Below, piece by piece: positions 60,555 through 64,000 of a DNA stretch of 64,000 nt; the first letter of the stretch is position 1, and each line of letters opens with the position of its first letter. The DNA is from Vermamoeba vermiformis. Lineage: Eukaryota > Tubulinea > Echinamoebida. The position numbers were made by a program, and so were the translations under genes. Under the pieces are notes generated by a model, which was not told the origin of the DNA, did not search any database, and saw nothing but the letters and a program-made list of their open reading frames with translations. The stretch spans positions 372,001 through 436,000 of the forward strand of contig JBEWZL010000276.1 of the NCBI GenBank assembly GCA_045837725.1, given 5' to 3'.

Positions 60555-60818
60555 AAATTACCTGTACATTCAAAAAACCGACTTGGATCTGGTCGTAAAT
60601 AAAAAGATCAACTTGTATAATAGTATCTTTTGGTTGATAATACCTTTTGCAGTTTCATAACGTTCCTACCGCGATTACATTACAAATGAGCCAATCGTAT
60701 CGCAGTAAAATCTTTTTGATTTGTGTGACATGACGCGTCATAAGTTCCTTGACGTTTTTTTTTTCATTTCAAATCTTTTTTGAATCAAGCAAAGCACAAA
60801 AGGGTTCGCATCGCAGTC

Positions 60819-63695
60819 ATGATTCGTGCGACTCAGCAAGCTACATTATTTGTCGCGTTGCTCGCCTTTGTACACTTGTCAGGTAACGATCAGATGAGTT
60901 TTTAAGGATTAATCGATAACTTTAAAAAAAGATATTGTACGTTAAATAGATATGCATACAATTAACCTTACCTGATTCTAGTGTCGATAAACCCAATTAA
61001 GTTGATTCAAGTTAATGGAACTCCGTTCAACGCGCCTATCGCTCCGGAACATCACGAGCCCTCCGGAACTCTTTTATTGAGTGTCAACTATCCTAATGGT
61101 AATCCTTATGTATTTGAGAGAGTCCTCTTCAATGGCTCTCACGTTCCATTTTCAACACTCTCTGGACTGGGAAACGAGATCAAAATGGCTTCCGTTCGCT
61201 CTATTCATGTCCAGTCATTGGCTCAAGGCTTCCAAGTCGGAGATATGTTCACGGGCAACGGCAATGACGGAGAAGTCCTCAAGATCGCAACGAACCCGGA
61301 TGGCAAGGATGGAACAATCACCCAAACTTGGGTCAAGTTAACTGCTCCTGGAGTGTAAGCGTTTATTGTATTATTGCTATTGAGCTAATTCATTTTTAGA
61401 TCTTCAGTCGGTCTTCTTCGTGGTGGTTTAAACTTTGATCACACCGGCGATTGGAACGGAGATCTCCTTGTTTCAACTACCGGAGGCTACGTCTTCCGCG
61501 TTTCTGCTTCCCGTCAAGTAACTCTTATTGCTAGCAACACTAACTATGAACTCGAGGTAGGCTAATTTCGAAATATAAAAACAATCAGTTTTGAAGTTTG
61601 ACACGTGTCATAGGGAATCATCACCATCCCCAACAACAGAACCAAGTACGGAGATCTCGCTGGTGCTATTTTGACCGGAACTACGAGCTCAAACAGCATT
61701 CTTTGCGCTTTCTATAAGGACGGCTCGACCAAGACCTGGACCGTCAAACCCTTCGGCAAGGACCACGCTTGGGAAGACTTCGACTTCGTAGTCCCTTACA
61801 ATAACTTCTTCGGCATTGATTACGGTAGCAACAGAATGTTAGCCGCCAAGGCCTCTGATTGGAAGGGATTGGAAGACGAGATTGTTGTCACTGAAGAGTA
61901 CTACGTGAGCGATAGCTGCCGATCGTCGTTGTACATCCTCGGCTGGGCCAACAACGCCCCTTCAGTGGAGTGCATCCCTGTCACTTCTGACTCGATGAAC
62001 GTCGTTCATTGGGAGCACGTGACATTCTCAAGCTCTGGCATCAACAACATTCCTCCTTCATTCGATGTCTGCTACGTCGGTTACAGCAGCGGAAGCGAGT
62101 TCCAAGCACGACCTTATCCTCTTGCTGCTGGCACTTTGCCTTCAGTTCTCTACGGCTACAACACTGCCGCTGCCTACAGTCCTAACCCTCACGCTGAGTT
62201 GGCTGACAACGCCGTTCCCAAGCCTCAAAAGGACAGTGTCGTGATGTACTTCTCAATGACTGACACCAATCAGCTCTATTTGACTGTTCTTGTCGACTCT
62301 CCTACCGACGGCACTGCTGGCGAGCTGACCTTGTCAATCACTTCACCGTCCTTCCCCGACGCTCAGACCACCGTTCTTTTGTCCGACGACCCGACTAACG
62401 CTAACATTCCTGCACCCACTGACTTTACCGACAAGTTCAACTGGCAAGATGGCACTGGTTTGTTCCAATTCAAGTGGGGCAACAACACCGCTGACGGTGT
62501 CATTCTCGGTCCGATGCCTTTGTTCGACATTCCCAACTTGGAACGTGGCTATTGCTTGAAACCAAAGATCTTGAGCCAAGTTGGCATCACTAATTTGGTT
62601 GTGGCCGATTACTTCGTCACCGACTCTGGTTCTGTATTCTACACGAGTGTCTCAATGGAGGACTCCGAGATCTGTGTGTATCGCTGCGACAAGTTCTGTT
62701 TCTTGTTCAACTCGTGTGGTCTTTGCAACCTGAACCCCAAGTGCAACTGGTGTGGCAACTACACTGACGGTCAATGCACTGACAAGTCTTCCACCACTGC
62801 TTGCGCTGTTCAAGACGTCGCTAAAACTTGCCCGTGCTCCGACTACGCTTTCTTGGGTTGCGATACGTGCAACAGCGTTCCTGGATGCGAGTGGTGCTGC
62901 GCTGGTGCGAACAGCACTTGTGCCTCTTTGGCCGACAATTCAACCTGCCCTGGCAAGTTCATCGACACCGCTTGCAACGACTTGAACGGTTGCAAGTCAA
63001 CAGACTTCTTGACGGGCTGCATCAACGGCGGTACTTGCACTTGTGGTGTTTGCAACTGTCCTCCTGGTCTTGCTGGTGATCATTGCGAGTTCACTCTCGA
63101 TTGTGCTGGTGTACCCAACGGCAACAACACTTTGAACGCTTGTGGCTTGTGCAACTCAACTGACTTATCATGCATCGGTTGTGATGGCAAACCATTCGGC
63201 ATCAATTACTACGATGAGTGTGGTGTTTGTGGTGGTGATGGAAGCTCGTGCTATAGCCCATGCAACTACACCCTCTGTACTCAATGCATTGCCAACGAAG
63301 CATGCTACTGGTGCTACTTGGATCAGAAGTGTATCTCACCTTTGTACGTCTCACGAAACGAGACTTGCACTCAAAAGGACGATCAACCTGCTGAAGGAGA
63401 GAAGGAGTGCCGCTTGCCCCCTGAAGCCGTTATCGGTTTGACAGCAGGTGCTATTGCCGGTATCGTTATTGGTGTTGCCGTGGCTGTCGGTCTTATCACT
63501 TGTAAGTAGCGGATCTACTCGAGATACAATCTCCGTAATGACTTGAAATTGACATACAATATTCTAGTCGGTGCTGCTAAGGGTACAGTGGACTACTATC
63601 GCAGAAGAAACGCCAACTTGGCTGCCGCTGTGGTTAGTCCGATCTACAAAGATCCAGTACAAGGAGGCAACAACGTTTTGTACCAGCCAAAGTAG
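60819..63695 (+). CDS. PSI/EGF-repeat surface protein with Sib-like membrane segment and tail
   Basis: Signal peptide MIRATQQATLFVALLAFVHLS. A long beta-rich ectodomain is followed by PSI-type modules (CGLCNLNPKCNWCGN; CDTCNSVPGCEWCCAG; CTQCIANEACYWCYLD), an EGF-like unit (CINGGTCTCGVCNCPPGLAGDHC) and a second Cys-rich unit (YYDECGVCGGDGSSC). The membrane segment VIGLTAGAIAGIVIGVAVAVGLIT has repeated small residues, and the tail GAAKGTVDYYRRRNANLAAA ... SPIYKDPVQGGNNVLYQPK is short. Dictyostelium Sib adhesins have this glycine-rich span, a GKKGYDYW-like start and two NPxY-type motifs that bind talin. SPIY and NVLY sit at the matching places. Likely an adhesion receptor coupled to talin. No VWA domain was recognised. 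Confidence 0.78.
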
Positions 63696-63901
63696 ACTCA
63701 TAATTGATGTGCGTAGAAAAATATTTGTAGGATTTGGTAAATAGTGTTTTTATTTCTCAAGCAGCGTAGTCGTGCTGGAATGCAAGTTAGATCTGCGTTC
63801 CGATTTTTTTCTGATAGGTCAGTCCTCATACTAATACGGCACCGGTTGTTTTTCGATCAATCAATTTACACAACCAGAACAATCGCGCTACAACCGTTAT
63901 C

Positions 63902-64000
63902 ATGGAACGCTTTTGCGCTATTTGCTGCCTGCTACTTTTGGCGCAGGTCGTGGGTACGTACCAGCCGCAATATTCACCTAATTATAAGATCATAATAACT
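63902..64000 (+). CDS. Start of a secreted or membrane protein gene, runs off the window
   Basis: ATG at 63902 opens MERFCAICCLLLLAQVV, a good signal peptide, directly followed by donor GTACGT at about 63954, the commonest intron start in this window. The remainder lies beyond the end. Nothing else can be said about its product. Confidence 0.5.
   Translation, partial: MERFCAICCLLLLAQVVGTYQPQYSPNYKIIIT

Overview
The window reads as nuclear DNA of an intron-rich, gene-dense single-celled eukaryote, most probably an amoebozoan. About 27 protein genes sit on both strands. Most gaps are under 500 bp, and almost every gene is cut by introns of roughly 45-200 nt. Many introns start GTACGT or GTAAGT and carry a CTAAC-type branch point just before the acceptor. 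Lineage hints are the protein families: two TKL-type kinases with unusual partner domains, a C2-arrestin protein like the Dictyostelium Adc proteins, a PSI/EGF protein whose membrane segment and tail resemble Dictyostelium Sib adhesins, a RapGAP-CNH regulator and a broken Crinkler/RHS-type effector gene. The assignment is by inference; no rRNA or other marker is present.

Layout. 1-780: 3' end of a D-amino-acid oxidase. 838-3725 (-): unidentified basic, probably nuclear protein. 4210-7871: RapGAP-CNH. 7995-9494: RNA polymerase I A34.5/PAF49-like protein. 9591-10979 (-): secreted propeller-like protein with a GPI-type tail. 11178-14199 (-): armadillo-repeat TKL kinase. 14399-15459 (-): ankyrin protein. 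15585-17148: MacroD-type macrodomain hydrolase. 17342-18927: unidentified membrane protein whose second intron holds a tRNA-like Pol III unit. 19218-22810: large type I surface protein. 23011-23645 (-): small, probably myristoylated protein. 24102-26301 (-): broken CRN/RHS-like gene. 26566-31234: E2 ubiquitin-conjugating, F-box and TerD-like domains in one polypeptide. 31394-35978: Kelch/Ig receptor kinase. 36979-39068: secreted LRR protein. 39181-41318 (-): serine carboxypeptidase. 41757-44099: divergent pair of four-TM paralogues. 44313-46226 (-): ankyrin-CCR4-type nuclease fusion. 46353-48476 (-): C2-arrestin. 49064-50112: Mpv17/PMP22. 50343-53613 (-): ELAPOR-like receptor with a folate-receptor-like N-terminus. 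53984-54534: small protein with duplicated first exons. 54685-56553: CAMK kinase. 57601-60554: ankyrin-Tudor-like protein. 60819-63695: Sib-like adhesin. 63902-64000: start of another secreted protein.

There is no operon logic; neighbouring genes share no obvious pathway. Two themes stand out. One is cell-surface sensing and adhesion: the propeller protein, the type I protein, the Kelch-TKL receptor, the LRR protein, the ELAPOR-like protein and the Sib-like protein. The other is domain fusion joining signalling or ubiquitin enzymes to repeat domains. Three host genes each carry one isolated reading-frame break in otherwise intact coding sequence, which points to residual assembly indels more than to pseudogenes. 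The most novel-looking items are the E2/F-box/TerD fusion, the Kelch-Ig-TKL receptor, the ankyrin-CCR4 fusion, the four-TM pair, the intronic tRNA-like gene and the duplicated first exons around 53.9-54.1 kb.
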